Below are positions 37,352-46,056 of a stretch of DNA of 64,000 bases, piece after piece. Below the pieces are notes generated by a model. The model did no database searches. It saw only the letters and a list, made by a program, of their open reading frames with translations, and had not been told where the DNA came from. The stretch is from JBBCJR01 sp037190805 (GTDB lineage: Bacteria; Pseudomonadota; Alphaproteobacteria; Sphingomonadales; Sphingomonadaceae): contig JBBCJR010000003.1 in NCBI GenBank assembly GCA_037190805.1, positions 1-64,000 of the forward strand, written 5' to 3'. How positions within the stretch are numbered: the first letter of the stretch is position 1; each line of letters opens with the position of its first letter. Both the position numbers and the translations under genes were made by a program.

Positions 37352-38122
37352 TCAAGCGGTCAGGAAATCCGCAATCGCCTCGCCCAGCTCAGCGTTGGTG
37401 ACGGCATTCATATGATTGCCGGGAATGTCGCGATAGGTCGCGTCCGGCAATGCCTCAGCCAGGGCCTGGGCCGAGCCGTTGTCGTCATCATCAACGCCCG
37501 CCACCACCAGCGTCGGCATCGTGACGGCGGCCAGTTCGCTCCGATCGCTGTCGACGAAGCTGCCGAGCAGCGGCAGCAGCGCTTCGGGATCACCCCCGGT
37601 GGTCTTCAGGAACTGTTCGGCCATCCACGCTCCCGACAGTCGCTCATGGGTGCCGAGACCGGTGAGGACGCGACGGAAATGCGCCGCGCGCCGGCCGGTG
37701 TCGAGCATCCCGTCGACGCCCATCCCCGCAACCACCAGTCGCCGGGGCCGCGCGCCGCGGATCACCATGCGGATCGCCGTCCGCGCGCCCAGCGAATAAC
37801 CGCCAAGGTCATAGTCGCCATCGCCCGCGCCCAGATGCCCCAACAGCGCTTCAGCATCAGCGGCCAGTACGTCGGGCGGATAGGCGGCGGCATCGTGCGG
37901 CCGCGCGCTGTCGCCATGGGCGCGAAGGTCGGGCATCACCACCCGGATGCCGGCATCCGCCAGCCGCGCCGCATGGCCGTATTTGATCCAGTTGACGGTC
38001 GCGTTCGAAAACAGGCCGTGAAGCAGCACCAGCAGCCGTCCGTCCGCCGGCCCGGCCTCGTGGACGGCCAGCCGCTCCCCGTCCGGCGCGGCGAAGGTCC
38101 AGTCGCGGATGGCGGCGGTCAT
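37352..38122 (-). CDS. Alpha/beta hydrolase
   Basis: 256 residues. Oxyanion region VLLHGLFSNA, nucleophile elbow GGYSLGART (Ser), acid near VVAGVDDDD, and C-terminal His in IPGNHMNAV complete the catalytic triad. Small esterase/lipase or epoxide hydrolase-like; the substrate is unknown. An in-frame upstream extension overlapping the DUF2238 gene is discounted. It sits 19 bases after the DUF2238 gene, likely in one transcript with asd. Confidence 0.88.
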   Translation of the reverse strand: MTAAIRDWTFAAPDGERLAVHEAGPADGRLLVLLHGLFSNATVNWIKYGHAARLADAGIRVVMPDLRAHGDSARPHDAAAYPPDVLAADAEALLGHLGAGDGDYDLGGYSLGARTAIRMVIRGARPRRLVVAGMGVDGMLDTGRRAAHFRRVLTGLGTHERLSGAWMAEQFLKTTGGDPEALLPLLGSFVDSDRSELAAVTMPTLVVAGVDDDDNGSAQALAEALPDATYRDIPGNHMNAVTNAELGEAIADFLTA

Positions 38123-38141
38123 GATGGCTGAGTTCCTTCGC

Positions 38142-38783
38142 TTATGGACGATCGCGCCGACCATAGCGCCCCCAGGCCAACGCCGCGAGCGCGCCAGCCA
38201 GCGCCAAGGCCATGTCCTTCTGCGCGTCCCAGGCATCGCCTTGCTGGCCGTTATAGCTGTCGGCCGCCGGTCCTGCGACGGCGATCGCCAGCAGCCATTC
38301 AAAAATCTCATAGACCGCGCCGGTGGCCGCCACGCCGGCGATCGCCCCCCATCCTGCCGCGCACGGGCTAAAACCGCCACGGCGCCTCAACCATTCAGCT
38401 GTCGGCGGCACCGCCAACACCCCGAACGCCAGGTGCACCAGACGATCATAATGATTGCGCCGCCACCCCATCGCCTCATTGAGGCTGGCGCCGGTGATGG
38501 AGTGAACCCAGTCGTCATAGGGCAGGTTGGTATAGGTGAAATGGCCACCCAGCGTGTGGAGCAGCAGAAACAGGCCGAGACAAGTGACCGCGCGGTCAGA
38601 AAGGGGCCAGCGCCGGAGCAGCCATGGCGCGGCGCCGATCAGCGCCAGCGTCGGCAGGTGATGCAGCGGCGCCACCGTCGGATAGGGCGTGGTGGCAAGG
38701 CTCGCGATCGCCGCCAGCGCGACGACCGCCAGCCACGCGCGCTGTACGGGGGGCAGCGTCCGCCAGGCCGACGGACGCCCCAC
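38142..38783 (-). CDS. DUF2238 integral membrane protein
   Basis: 213 residues with about six hydrophobic segments and the DUF2238 (YjdF-like) signature: FTYTNLPYDDWVHSITGA and RNHYDRLVHLAFGVL, then AVYEIFEWLLAIA and QGDAWDAQKDM. Function unknown; conserved Asp/His residues face the membrane in a way that suggests metal or small-molecule binding. It begins four bases after the asd stop. Confidence 0.85.
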   Translation of the reverse strand: MGRPSAWRTLPPVQRAWLAVVALAAIASLATTPYPTVAPLHHLPTLALIGAAPWLLRRWPLSDRAVTCLGLFLLLHTLGGHFTYTNLPYDDWVHSITGASLNEAMGWRRNHYDRLVHLAFGVLAVPPTAEWLRRRGGFSPCAAGWGAIAGVAATGAVYEIFEWLLAIAVAGPAADSYNGQQGDAWDAQKDMALALAGALAALAWGRYGRRDRP

Positions 38784-38787
38784 TCCC

Positions 38788-39813
38788 TCAGGCCTTCTTC
38801 AGATGTCGACGACCGAGCAGCTCGGCGATCTGGACCGCGTTCAGCGCCGCACCCTTCCTGAGGTTGTCACTGACGCACCACAGGGCGAGGCCGTTCGCGA
38901 CAGTGTTGTCCTGACGGACCCGACTGATGAAGGTCGCATAGTCGCCAACACACTCGATCGGCGTGATGTAGCCGCCGTCCTCGCGCTTATCGACCAGCAT
39001 GATGCCCGGCGCCTCGCGTAGCACGGCCTGGGCCTTTTCGGCCGTGATCGGCTGCTCGAATTCGATATGCACGGCCTCCGAATGGCCGACGAACACGGGC
39101 ACGCGCACGCAGGTGGCGATGATCTCGATAGCGGGATCGAGGATCTTCTGGGTCTCCTTGACCATCTTCGCCTCTTCCTTCGTCGACCCGTCCTCAAGGA
39201 ACACGTCGATGTGCGGAATGACGTTGAACGCGATCTGCTTGGTGAACTTCTTGTTCTCCTTGGGATCGCCGACGAAGATGGCGCGGGTCTGCTCGAACAG
39301 CTCGTCCATGCCGGCCTTTCCGGCGCCCGACACCGACTGATAGGTCGCAACCACGACGCGCTTGATGGTCGCCAAGTCATGGAGCGGCTTCAGCGCCACC
39401 ACCATCTGCGCGGTCGAGCAGTTGGGGTTGGCGATGATGTTGCGCGCCGTATAGCCGTCGATCGCCTCCGGGTTCACCTCGGGCACGATCAGCGGCACGT
39501 CCGGGTCCATGCGATAGAGTGACGAGTTGTCGATGACCACGCAGCCAGCCGCTGCCGCCTTGGGCGCATAGATCGCGGTCGGGCCGGAACCCGCTGCGAA
39601 CAGAGCAATGTCCCAGCCAGCGAAGTCGAAATGCTCGATATTCTTGACGGTCAGCGTCTGGCCGTTCTCGCCGAAGTCGATGACGTCACCGGTCGAGCGC
39701 GAGCTGGCGACAGCCGCGATCTCGTCGATCGGAAACTGACGCTCGGCCAGGATATTCAGCATCTCGCGACCAACATTGCCGGTCGCACCGACGACTACAA
39801 CGCGATAACCCAT
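38788..39813 (-). CDS. asd: Aspartate-semialdehyde dehydrogenase Asd
   Basis: 341 residues. NADP-binding GATGNVGREML at the N-terminus, catalytic Cys132 in NPNCSTAQM, and substrate-binding Arg/His around VRVPVFVGHSEAV. Makes aspartate semialdehyde for lysine/diaminopimelate, threonine and methionine. dapF, which serves the diaminopimelate branch, lies about 6 kb away in this window. Leads a probable asd-DUF2238-hydrolase transcript. Confidence 0.97.
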   Translation of the reverse strand: MGYRVVVVGATGNVGREMLNILAERQFPIDEIAAVASSRSTGDVIDFGENGQTLTVKNIEHFDFAGWDIALFAAGSGPTAIYAPKAAAAGCVVIDNSSLYRMDPDVPLIVPEVNPEAIDGYTARNIIANPNCSTAQMVVALKPLHDLATIKRVVVATYQSVSGAGKAGMDELFEQTRAIFVGDPKENKKFTKQIAFNVIPHIDVFLEDGSTKEEAKMVKETQKILDPAIEIIATCVRVPVFVGHSEAVHIEFEQPITAEKAQAVLREAPGIMLVDKREDGGYITPIECVGDYATFISRVRQDNTVANGLALWCVSDNLRKGAALNAVQIAELLGRRHLKKA

Positions 39814-39899
39814 GTCTCTCGTCTCCGAATATGCGAACGGCCGGCGCTCCGCTTGGGGAGGCCGGCCGTCCGAGAACTTTCAGGATTGGTGGCTGACGA

Positions 39900-40289
39900 T
39901 CAGCCTTCCTTGGCCTCGGCGGCCGGGCGGGGATCACGACGCTCCGCAATTCGGGCCGATTTGCCCGAGCGGCCGCGCAGATAGTAAAGTTTCGCGCGCC
40001 GCACGACGCCACGGCGGACGACCTCGATCGCGTCGATGTTGGGCGAATAGAGCGGGAAGACGCGCTCGACGCCCTCGCCGAACGAAATCTTGCGCACGGT
40101 GAAGCTCGACCCGATGCCCTTGTTCGAACGGGCGATGCACACGCCCTCGAACTGCTGGACGCGGCTGCGCTCGCCCTCGACGACCTTCACGCCGACGCGC
40201 AGCGTGTCGCCGGCACGGAATTCGGGAATCTTGCGGGTTTCGGTCAGCTTGGCGATCTGCTCGGCTTCGAGCGTCTGGATGAGGTTCAT
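39900..40289 (-). CDS. rplS: 50S ribosomal protein L19
   Basis: 129 residues, standard for alphaproteobacterial L19. Conserved PEFRAGDTLRVGVKVVEGERSRVQQFEGV, then FTVRKISFGEGVERVFPLYSP and RRAKLYYLRGRSGKSARI. L19 sits at the 30S-50S interface. Last gene of the ffh-rpsP-rimM-trmD-rplS run, beginning one base after the trmD stop. Confidence 0.97.
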   Translation of the reverse strand: MNLIQTLEAEQIAKLTETRKIPEFRAGDTLRVGVKVVEGERSRVQQFEGVCIARSNKGIGSSFTVRKISFGEGVERVFPLYSPNIDAIEVVRRGVVRRAKLYYLRGRSGKSARIAERRDPRPAAEAKEG

Positions 40290-40290
40290 C

Positions 40291-41028
40291 TCATTCGTCC
40301 TCTTCTTCTCGCCGCGCGCCAGAGGGCGACTGACCCCGAACGCCCCCATGGCGCTCCCAAAGGTCCGGTCGCCGTGACCGAGTATCATCCTCCGCCCGTT
40401 GTTTCCGCCAGGCGGCGATCTTCGCGTGATCCCCCGATCGCAGCACTTCGGGGATCCCACGCCCTTCCCACATCTGAGGTCGGGTATAATGAGGGTATTC
40501 GAGGAGGCCGCTGTCGAAGCTTTCCTCGTCACCACTCGAAGCCGCGCCCATTACGCCGGGAATCAGCCGGATGCAAGCGTCGAGCAGCACCAAAGCCGCC
40601 GGCTCGCCGCCCGACAGCACATAGTCGCCGATCGACACCGGCTCCACGGGCCGCGCCTCGAACAGCCGCTCGTCATAGCCCTCGAACCGGCCGCAGAGCA
40701 GGGTCACCCCCGACCCTGCCGCCAGCGCCCGCACCCGCGCCTGGGTCAGCGGCGCCCCGCGCGGGCTCATCGCCAGCACCGGCGCGTCTGGCCGCGCAGC
40801 CAACGCATAGTCGACCGCCGCCGCCAGCACGTCGGCCCGCATCACCATTCCAGCCCCGCCGCCGGCTGGCGTGTCATCGACCGAGCGGTGCTTGTCGGTA
40901 GCGAAATCGCGAATCTGAATTGCATCCAGCGACCACAGCCCCTCGCCCAAAGCTCGGCCCGCCAGGCTATGGGCCAACGGCCCCGGAAACATCTCGGGAT
41001 AGAGCGTGAGGACCGTCGCCCGCCACAT
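40291..41028 (-). CDS. trmD: tRNA (guanine-37-N1)-methyltransferase TrmD
   Basis: 245 residues. Makes m1G37, which prevents frameshifting. SAM is bound in a trefoil knot: LLCGRFEGYDERL and IGDYVLSGGEPAALVLLD. The C-terminal domain YPHYTRPQMWEGRGIPEVLRSGDHAKI is intact. The last 20 residues are extra polar sequence. The start codon touches the rimM stop. Confidence 0.97.
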   Translation of the reverse strand: MWRATVLTLYPEMFPGPLAHSLAGRALGEGLWSLDAIQIRDFATDKHRSVDDTPAGGGAGMVMRADVLAAAVDYALAARPDAPVLAMSPRGAPLTQARVRALAAGSGVTLLCGRFEGYDERLFEARPVEPVSIGDYVLSGGEPAALVLLDACIRLIPGVMGAASSGDEESFDSGLLEYPHYTRPQMWEGRGIPEVLRSGDHAKIAAWRKQRAEDDTRSRRPDLWERHGGVRGQSPSGARREEEDE

Positions 41029-41513
41029 CAGACGACGAACGCCCGGTCGATCACCAGCCGATCGGGTTCAATCGTCACGGCGGCAGCGACCGGCACCAGA
41101 AACGTCGCCCCGCTTGCGGGTGCGATCTCCAGCACGTCGCCAGCGCCATAATTGTCGACCGCCGCCGCCGTGCCCAGCGCCGCACCGTCATCGGCGACAC
41201 AGGGCAGGCCGATGAGGTCGGCATGATAATATTCGCCCGGCGCCAGCGGCGGCAGGTCGGCGCGATCCACCGTCAGCAACGTCCCTCGCAGCGCCTCGGC
41301 AGCGCCCCGGTCCCCAACCTCCGCGAAACGGGCGACAGGGCCGTTGGGACCGTCGCGCACGCCCTTCAGCGTCAGCGGACGGTCGCCAGCCATGAAACCC
41401 TGGTGGCGCTTCAGGCTGGCGACATCGTCCGCGAACAGCTTCAGCCGCACCTCGCCCCCGATGCCGTGCGCGCCGGCAATAGCGGCCAGCGTGACGGGGC
41501 GCGGAGCAGACAG
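41028..41513 (-). CDS. rimM: Ribosome maturation factor RimM, probable CTG start
   Basis: 161 residues if translation begins at CTG (41513-41511), seven bases after GAGG within the rpsP end. This yields the N-terminus (M)SAPRPVTLAAIAGAHGIGGE, with the conserved G-A-H-G-x-x-G-E-V motif of the RimM barrel. The first ATG, GTG or TTG in the frame is a GTG 63 bases later, which would delete that motif. The rest (RLKLFADDVASL ... PPLAPGEYYHADLIGL) is normal, including the PRC-like C-terminal domain. RimM binds S19 during 30S assembly. A CTG closer to rpsP also overlaps its stop. A sequencing error at the start cannot be excluded. Confidence 0.85.
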   Translation of the reverse strand: MSAPRPVTLAAIAGAHGIGGEVRLKLFADDVASLKRHQGFMAGDRPLTLKGVRDGPNGPVARFAEVGDRGAAEALRGTLLTVDRADLPPLAPGEYYHADLIGLPCVADDGAALGTAAAVDNYGAGDVLEIAPASGATFLVPVAAAVTIEPDRLVIDRAFVV

Positions 41514-41515
41514 GA

Positions 41516-42079
41516 TCAGGCCTCGCTGGTCTCGCCACCCTCGGCCGGGGCGGCGTCATCAACCGCAACCTCGGCCGGCGCGGCGTCAACCTCAGCCACC
41601 TCGGCCGGCGCTGCTTCGGCTTCAGCAGGCGCAGCCTTAGCCTCAGCCTCTGCCGGCGCCGGAGCGGCGTCGGCTTCAACAGCCTCTGCCTCAGGCTCGG
41701 GAGCCGGCGCAGCGGCTGCTGCCGCCTCGGCTTCAGCAGCCTCGGCAGCCTTGGCGGCGCGGGCTTCGGCGCGCTCGACGGCCTTCTCGCCGGGCTTCGC
41801 CTTGTCCGGGTTGTTGCGGGCGGCGCGCTCACGCACACCGGCAACGTCGAGGAAACGGGCGACGCGGTCGGTCGGCTGAGCACCAACGCTCAGCCAATGC
41901 TTGGCGCGGTCGGCGTCCAGCTTGATGCGCTCCGGCGAATCCTTGGCCAGCAGCGGATTATAGGTGCCCAGCTTCTCGATGAAGCGGCCATCGCGCGGAG
42001 AGCGCGAGTCCGCCACGACGATGCGGTAATAAGGGCGCTTCTTGGCGCCGCCGCGAGACAGCCGGATCGAAAGAGCCAT
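41516..42079 (-). CDS. rpsP: 30S ribosomal protein S16 with long acidic tail
   Basis: 187 residues against 80-100 for a typical S16. Residues 1-83 are the S16 domain (LSIRLSRGGAKKRPYYRIVVAD, then LGTYNPL). The remaining 100 or so residues are a low-complexity Ala/Glu/Pro tail with repeated AEAEA and PAEV blocks; extended tails occur in sphingomonads, but the role is unknown. The gene lies 44 bases after ffh and ends beside the unusual rimM start. Confidence 0.95.
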   Translation of the reverse strand: MALSIRLSRGGAKKRPYYRIVVADSRSPRDGRFIEKLGTYNPLLAKDSPERIKLDADRAKHWLSVGAQPTDRVARFLDVAGVRERAARNNPDKAKPGEKAVERAEARAAKAAEAAEAEAAAAAAPAPEPEAEAVEADAAPAPAEAEAKAAPAEAEAAPAEVAEVDAAPAEVAVDDAAPAEGGETSEA

Positions 42080-42123
42080 GATATTTTCCTTCCGTAATCA
42101 ATGCGTTGTGTGTGCGTTTAGAC

Positions 42124-43572
42124 TTACTTCTTCAAAAACTTGTCGAAACCGGGCGGCAGGTTGAACGGCCCCCCGCCAAGCCCGGGCAGGCCAGGCAAGC
42201 CACCCGGCGCGGGAAGCCCGCCACCCGGCTTGCCGCCACCGCCCATCATGCCGAGCAGGCTCTTCAACCCGCCCATCTTCTTCAGCCGCTTCATCGCGCT
42301 CGCCATTTCCTGATGCATCTTCAGCAGTTTGTTGACGTCCTGCACCGTGGTGCCGGACCCCTTGGCGATGCGGATCTTGCGCTTGGCGTTGAGCAGCTCG
42401 GGCTTGGTTCGCTCGCGCGGCGTCATCGACCCCACGATCGCCTCCATCCGCACCAGGATCTTCTCGTCGACCGCGCCCGACGCCATCGCCGCCTTGGCCT
42501 TGGCCATGCCCGGCAGCATCGAGGCGAGCGCGCCGAGACCGCCCATGCGGCGCATCTGATTGAGCTGCGCGGCCAGGTCGTTCATGTCGAACTGACCCTT
42601 GGCCAGCTTCGCCGCCATCTTTTCGGCCTGGTCGGCCTCCATCGTCTCGGCGGCGCGCTCGACCAGGCTGACCACGTCGCCAATGCCCAGGATGCGGCCG
42701 GCGACCCGCTTGGGATCGAAGACGTCGATGGCGTCCAGCTTCTCGCCGGTGCCGACGAACTTGATCGGCTTTTCGGTCACCGCGCGCATGGACAGCGCCG
42801 CGCCGCCGCGCGCATCGCCGTCCATGCGGGTGAGGACGATACCCGACAGCTCGACCTCGCCGGCAAAGCTGCGGGCGACATTGACGGCATCCTGGCCGGT
42901 CAGGCTGTCGACGACCAGCAGCGTCTCATCCGGGGTAGCGACACCGGCGACGGCGCGCATCTCCTCCATCAGCTGATGGTCGACGTGGAGGCGACCCGCC
43001 GTATCGAGCATCAGCACGTCGAAACCCTGGAGCTTCGCCGACTGAAGCGCACGGCGGGCGATGTCGACCGGCAGCTGGCCGGGCACGATCGGCAGCGTCG
43101 CGACGCCCGTCTGCTCGCCCAGGACCCGGAGCTGCTCCTGCGCGGCGGGGCGGGCGACGTCGAGCGACGCCATCAGCACCTTCTTGCGCTCTTTCTCGGT
43201 CAGGCGCTTGGCGAGCTTGGCCGTCGTGGTCGTCTTGCCCGAACCCTGCAGGCCGACCATCATCACCACCGCCGGCGGCGTCACCGCCAGCTGCAGCTCG
43301 GCTGCTTCGGACCCCAACATGGCGACCAGCTCGTCATTGACGATCTTGACCACCTGCTGGCCTGGCGTCACCGACCGGATGACCTCGGCACCGACCGCGC
43401 GCTCCGTCACTTTGTCGACGAAGTCTCGCGCCACCGGCAGCGCGACGTCCGCCTCCAGCAAGGCGACTCTCACCTCGCGCATCGCAGCGCGGACATCGGC
43501 GTCGGTGAGCGCGCCGCGACCGCGCAGGCGTTCGAAAACGCCGCCCAGCCGATCGCTCAGAGTCTCGAACAT
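42124..43572 (-). CDS. ffh: Signal recognition particle protein Ffh
   Basis: 482 residues. N domain, then GTPase motifs GLQGSGKTTTTAKLA, DVARPAAQEQL, DTAGRLHVDHQLM and TRMDGDARGG; the C-terminal Met-rich M domain binds SRP RNA and signal peptides (FDMNDLAAQLNQMRRMGG) and ends in a Gly/Pro-rich tail. Works with FtsY, also encoded in this window. The ATG is chosen because the long in-frame sequence upstream has no family similarity. Confidence 0.97.
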   Translation of the reverse strand: MFETLSDRLGGVFERLRGRGALTDADVRAAMREVRVALLEADVALPVARDFVDKVTERAVGAEVIRSVTPGQQVVKIVNDELVAMLGSEAAELQLAVTPPAVVMMVGLQGSGKTTTTAKLAKRLTEKERKKVLMASLDVARPAAQEQLRVLGEQTGVATLPIVPGQLPVDIARRALQSAKLQGFDVLMLDTAGRLHVDHQLMEEMRAVAGVATPDETLLVVDSLTGQDAVNVARSFAGEVELSGIVLTRMDGDARGGAALSMRAVTEKPIKFVGTGEKLDAIDVFDPKRVAGRILGIGDVVSLVERAAETMEADQAEKMAAKLAKGQFDMNDLAAQLNQMRRMGGLGALASMLPGMAKAKAAMASGAVDEKILVRMEAIVGSMTPRERTKPELLNAKRKIRIAKGSGTTVQDVNKLLKMHQEMASAMKRLKKMGGLKSLLGMMGGGGKPGGGLPAPGGLPGLPGLGGGPFNLPPGFDKFLKK

Positions 43573-43612
43573 CGACACCTCCCGGTCACCCGATTCCGCG
43601 AAACGACGAAAA

Positions 43613-43642
43613 CGCCGGTGGACGAAACCTCGTCGACCGGCG
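43613..43642. promoter_or_regulatory. Hairpin in the ffh leader
   Basis: CGCCGGTGGACGA (43613-43625) pairs with TCGTCGACCGGCG (43630-43642) with a single mismatch around a four-base AACC loop, about 40 bases upstream of the ffh start. It could be an attenuator or a leader structure; nothing indicates which ligand or protein would act on it. Confidence 0.35.
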
Positions 43643-43754
43643 CGGGATACACGTCGTGATCCGCGAACAATTGGCGCCGGGTAAACGGCTTGCCCGCCCG
43701 AGTCAAACCCGCAGCCGCCAATCCTCGGCAACCTCACCCGAACCGGCGAGTATA

Positions 43755-43769
43755 TTAACGACTTGTTGA
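43755..43769 (+). promoter_or_regulatory. CtrA-like box upstream of the GGDEF-EAL gene
   Basis: TTAA-CGACTTG-TTGA, one base off the CtrA consensus TTAA-N7-TTAA, 24 bases before the GGDEF-EAL start. CtrA controls many motility and c-di-GMP genes in alphaproteobacteria. A single short match can occur by chance, so this is a hint only, strengthened by the divL and rcdA homologues nearby. Confidence 0.3.
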
Positions 43770-43793
43770 GCATAGGCTCGGGATAAGCCGGGT

Positions 43794-45428
43794 ATGACCA
43801 ACGACAGCACGGCACCGCCGAAGATCGACCGCCGGATCGTTTCAGGCCACGCACGCGCCGGCCGCCAGATGCTGTTGCTGACCATCACGCTGACGGCGCT
43901 CGTCATGCTGGTCTCCGTCGCCGCGCCCATCTTTCACCCGATTCTGATGTGGCTGCTGGGCGGCGCTCTGCCGACCATCGAGCGGATACTGGTCGTCGCC
44001 ATCCTTCTGAACGCCGCGCTGCTGCTGCTGGCCGGCAGGCGCTATTTCGACAGCATCGACCGCCGCCATGGCACGACGGCAGTGGAGGACCGCATACACG
44101 CCCTCGCCTATCGCGATCCATTGACCGGCCTTCATAACCGCCACGCCATGGGCGAGGAAGCGCGCGCCCTGCTCGGCCGGACATCGCTGCGCGATCGGGC
44201 GATCGCGCTGATGATCATCGATCTGGACCATTTCAAGCAGGTCAACGATATCCATGGCCACTTGATCGGCGACATGCTTCTGAAAGCGGTGTCGGCTTCG
44301 ATCACCGCCGTCCTGCCGCGGGGCGCGACCGCCGCCCGGCTGGGTGGGGACGAATTCGCGGTGCTGATGCCGTTCGCTCCAGGTCATCCCGCGATCGTGC
44401 GCGATGTCGGCGAGCATATCGTCAGCCGGCTGAACGCGCCCTTCAACCTCAATGGCATCATGGCGCATGTCGGGGGCAGCATCGGTATCGCCCGCACCGA
44501 TCCGGATTGCCTCACCGTCGACGCGCTGCTCCGCCGCGCGGACATCGCCATGTATGCGGCGAAGCGCGGTGGGCGCGGACGCTGCCTGTGGTTCGATGCA
44601 TCGATGGATGCCGAACTCAAGACCCGCAACGCCCTCGAGCAGGGATTACGGGTCGGCATTCCGGCCGGTGAATTCGTTCCCGTGTATGAGCCACAGATCA
44701 CGCTGGCGACCGGCGCCCTCAGCGGCTTCGAGGTGCTGGCCCGCTGGCACCATCCCAGCCGGGGCATGATCATGCCCGACCAGTTCATCACCGTGGCCGA
44801 AGATTGCGGACTGATCGGCGATCTGTCGATGTCGGTCATGCGGCGCGCCCTGCTCGAAGCGCGCGACTGGGATCCCGGTCTCACCCTGTCCGTCAACATC
44901 TCGCCCACTCAGCTGAAAGACCCCTGGCTGGCGCAGAAGATCGTCCTCCTGCTCACCCAGACCGGCTTTCCGGCCCGCCGGCTGGAGGTCGAGATCACCG
45001 AAAGCTCGCTGTTCGAGAATCTGCCGCTGGCCCAGTCGATCGTCGGCAGCCTCAAGAACCAGGGCATCCGGGTCGCGCTCGACGACTTCGGCACCGGCTA
45101 CTCCTCGCTCGCCCACCTGCGTGCGCTGCCGTTCGACCGCATCAAGATCGACCGCAGCTTCGTCCAGTCGATCCTCGCCAATGGCGAAAGCAGCGCCATC
45201 GTCACGGCGATCGCCAAGCTGGCGGAAAGCCTGTCGCTCCCCGTCACCGCCGAGGGAGTGGAGAATGCGGAGATCGAAGCCCAGCTAAAAGCGCTCGGCG
45301 CCGACCAAGGTCAGGGCTGGCATTTCGGCAAGGCGATGTCCGCAGCCGAGGCGCGGGCCTATATCGACAATCTGCTCCCGGCCCTGGCGGATATCGTCGA
45401 CGAAGACCCCGACATTCGCGCCGCGTGA
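43794..45428 (+). CDS. GGDEF-EAL cyclic di-GMP enzyme
   Basis: 544 residues. Two membrane helices (about residues 25-47 and 56-80), then a GGDEF domain with intact GGDEF motif (ARLGGDEFAVLM) but no clear RxxD inhibitory site, then an EAL phosphodiesterase domain. EAL catalytic signatures: FEVLARW (EVL variant), NISPTQL, EITESSL, ALDDFGTGYSSL, IKIDRSFV and AEGVEN; all key acidic and Lys residues are present, so phosphodiesterase activity is likely. Both activities are possible. A CtrA-like box precedes it. Confidence 0.93.
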   Translation: MTNDSTAPPKIDRRIVSGHARAGRQMLLLTITLTALVMLVSVAAPIFHPILMWLLGGALPTIERILVVAILLNAALLLLAGRRYFDSIDRRHGTTAVEDRIHALAYRDPLTGLHNRHAMGEEARALLGRTSLRDRAIALMIIDLDHFKQVNDIHGHLIGDMLLKAVSASITAVLPRGATAARLGGDEFAVLMPFAPGHPAIVRDVGEHIVSRLNAPFNLNGIMAHVGGSIGIARTDPDCLTVDALLRRADIAMYAAKRGGRGRCLWFDASMDAELKTRNALEQGLRVGIPAGEFVPVYEPQITLATGALSGFEVLARWHHPSRGMIMPDQFITVAEDCGLIGDLSMSVMRRALLEARDWDPGLTLSVNISPTQLKDPWLAQKIVLLLTQTGFPARRLEVEITESSLFENLPLAQSIVGSLKNQGIRVALDDFGTGYSSLAHLRALPFDRIKIDRSFVQSILANGESSAIVTAIAKLAESLSLPVTAEGVENAEIEAQLKALGADQGQGWHFGKAMSAAEARAYIDNLLPALADIVDEDPDIRAA

Positions 45429-45450
45429 CCGCCGGAGGGGCACGGACGGG

Positions 45451-46002
45451 TCAGAAGGTCGCGCCCGGCTGGGCCATGAACTCCAGCTCAGCCGCTGAAC
45501 TGTCACGGCCAAGCGCGGCATTGCGCTGTGGAAAGCGTCCGAACCGTTCGACCTGCGCCATGTGCCGGCGGGCGAAGTCCAGCGCCACCGGTTCGCCCAG
45601 CGCCTCGAACAAAGCCACTGCCAGGCGCTGGTCCGCCATCGCCTCGCTGTGCATGAACGGCATGAACAGGAACTGCCGCTCCGCCGCCGTCATCCCGACC
45701 TGCCAGGCGCGGGCGACGGCGTAACGGGCCAGATCGCACGCCACGTCGTCGGTGGCAAAGGCGGCCGCATGGCCACGATGGAGATTACGGGAAAACTGGT
45801 CGAGGACGATGATCGCCGCGAGTAGCGGCCGGGGCGCAGACCACCACCCCGGATCAAGGCCGGCCGACAGCGCCGCCTGAAGCGGCCCGAACCGCTCCCG
45901 GATCGCCTCGTCCAGCGCGTCGTCGCGTGCGAACCGCTTGTCGGCCGGGGTTTCCTCCAGCCAGAAATTCAGCACGGCATCGGCTTGCTCGTCGATCGTC
46001 AT
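45451..46002 (-). CDS. DUF924 family protein
   Basis: 183 residues, all-helical. DUF924 signatures: VLNFWLEETPADKRFARDDALDEAIRERFG, LIVLDQFSRNLHRG-like AAIIVLDQFSRNLHRGHA, FLFMPFMHSE and RFGRFPQRNAALGR. Members are small soluble proteins of unknown function, related in fold to TPR proteins. Convergent with the GGDEF-EAL gene and divergent from dapF, with about 54 bases between starts. Confidence 0.9.
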   Translation of the reverse strand: MTIDEQADAVLNFWLEETPADKRFARDDALDEAIRERFGPLQAALSAGLDPGWWSAPRPLLAAIIVLDQFSRNLHRGHAAAFATDDVACDLARYAVARAWQVGMTAAERQFLFMPFMHSEAMADQRLAVALFEALGEPVALDFARRHMAQVERFGRFPQRNAALGRDSSAAELEFMAQPGATF

Positions 46003-46056
46003 CACGCCCCTCCACAGTGGACTTGTTCCGGCAGGCACCCTAGATCGCGCCTTGAT

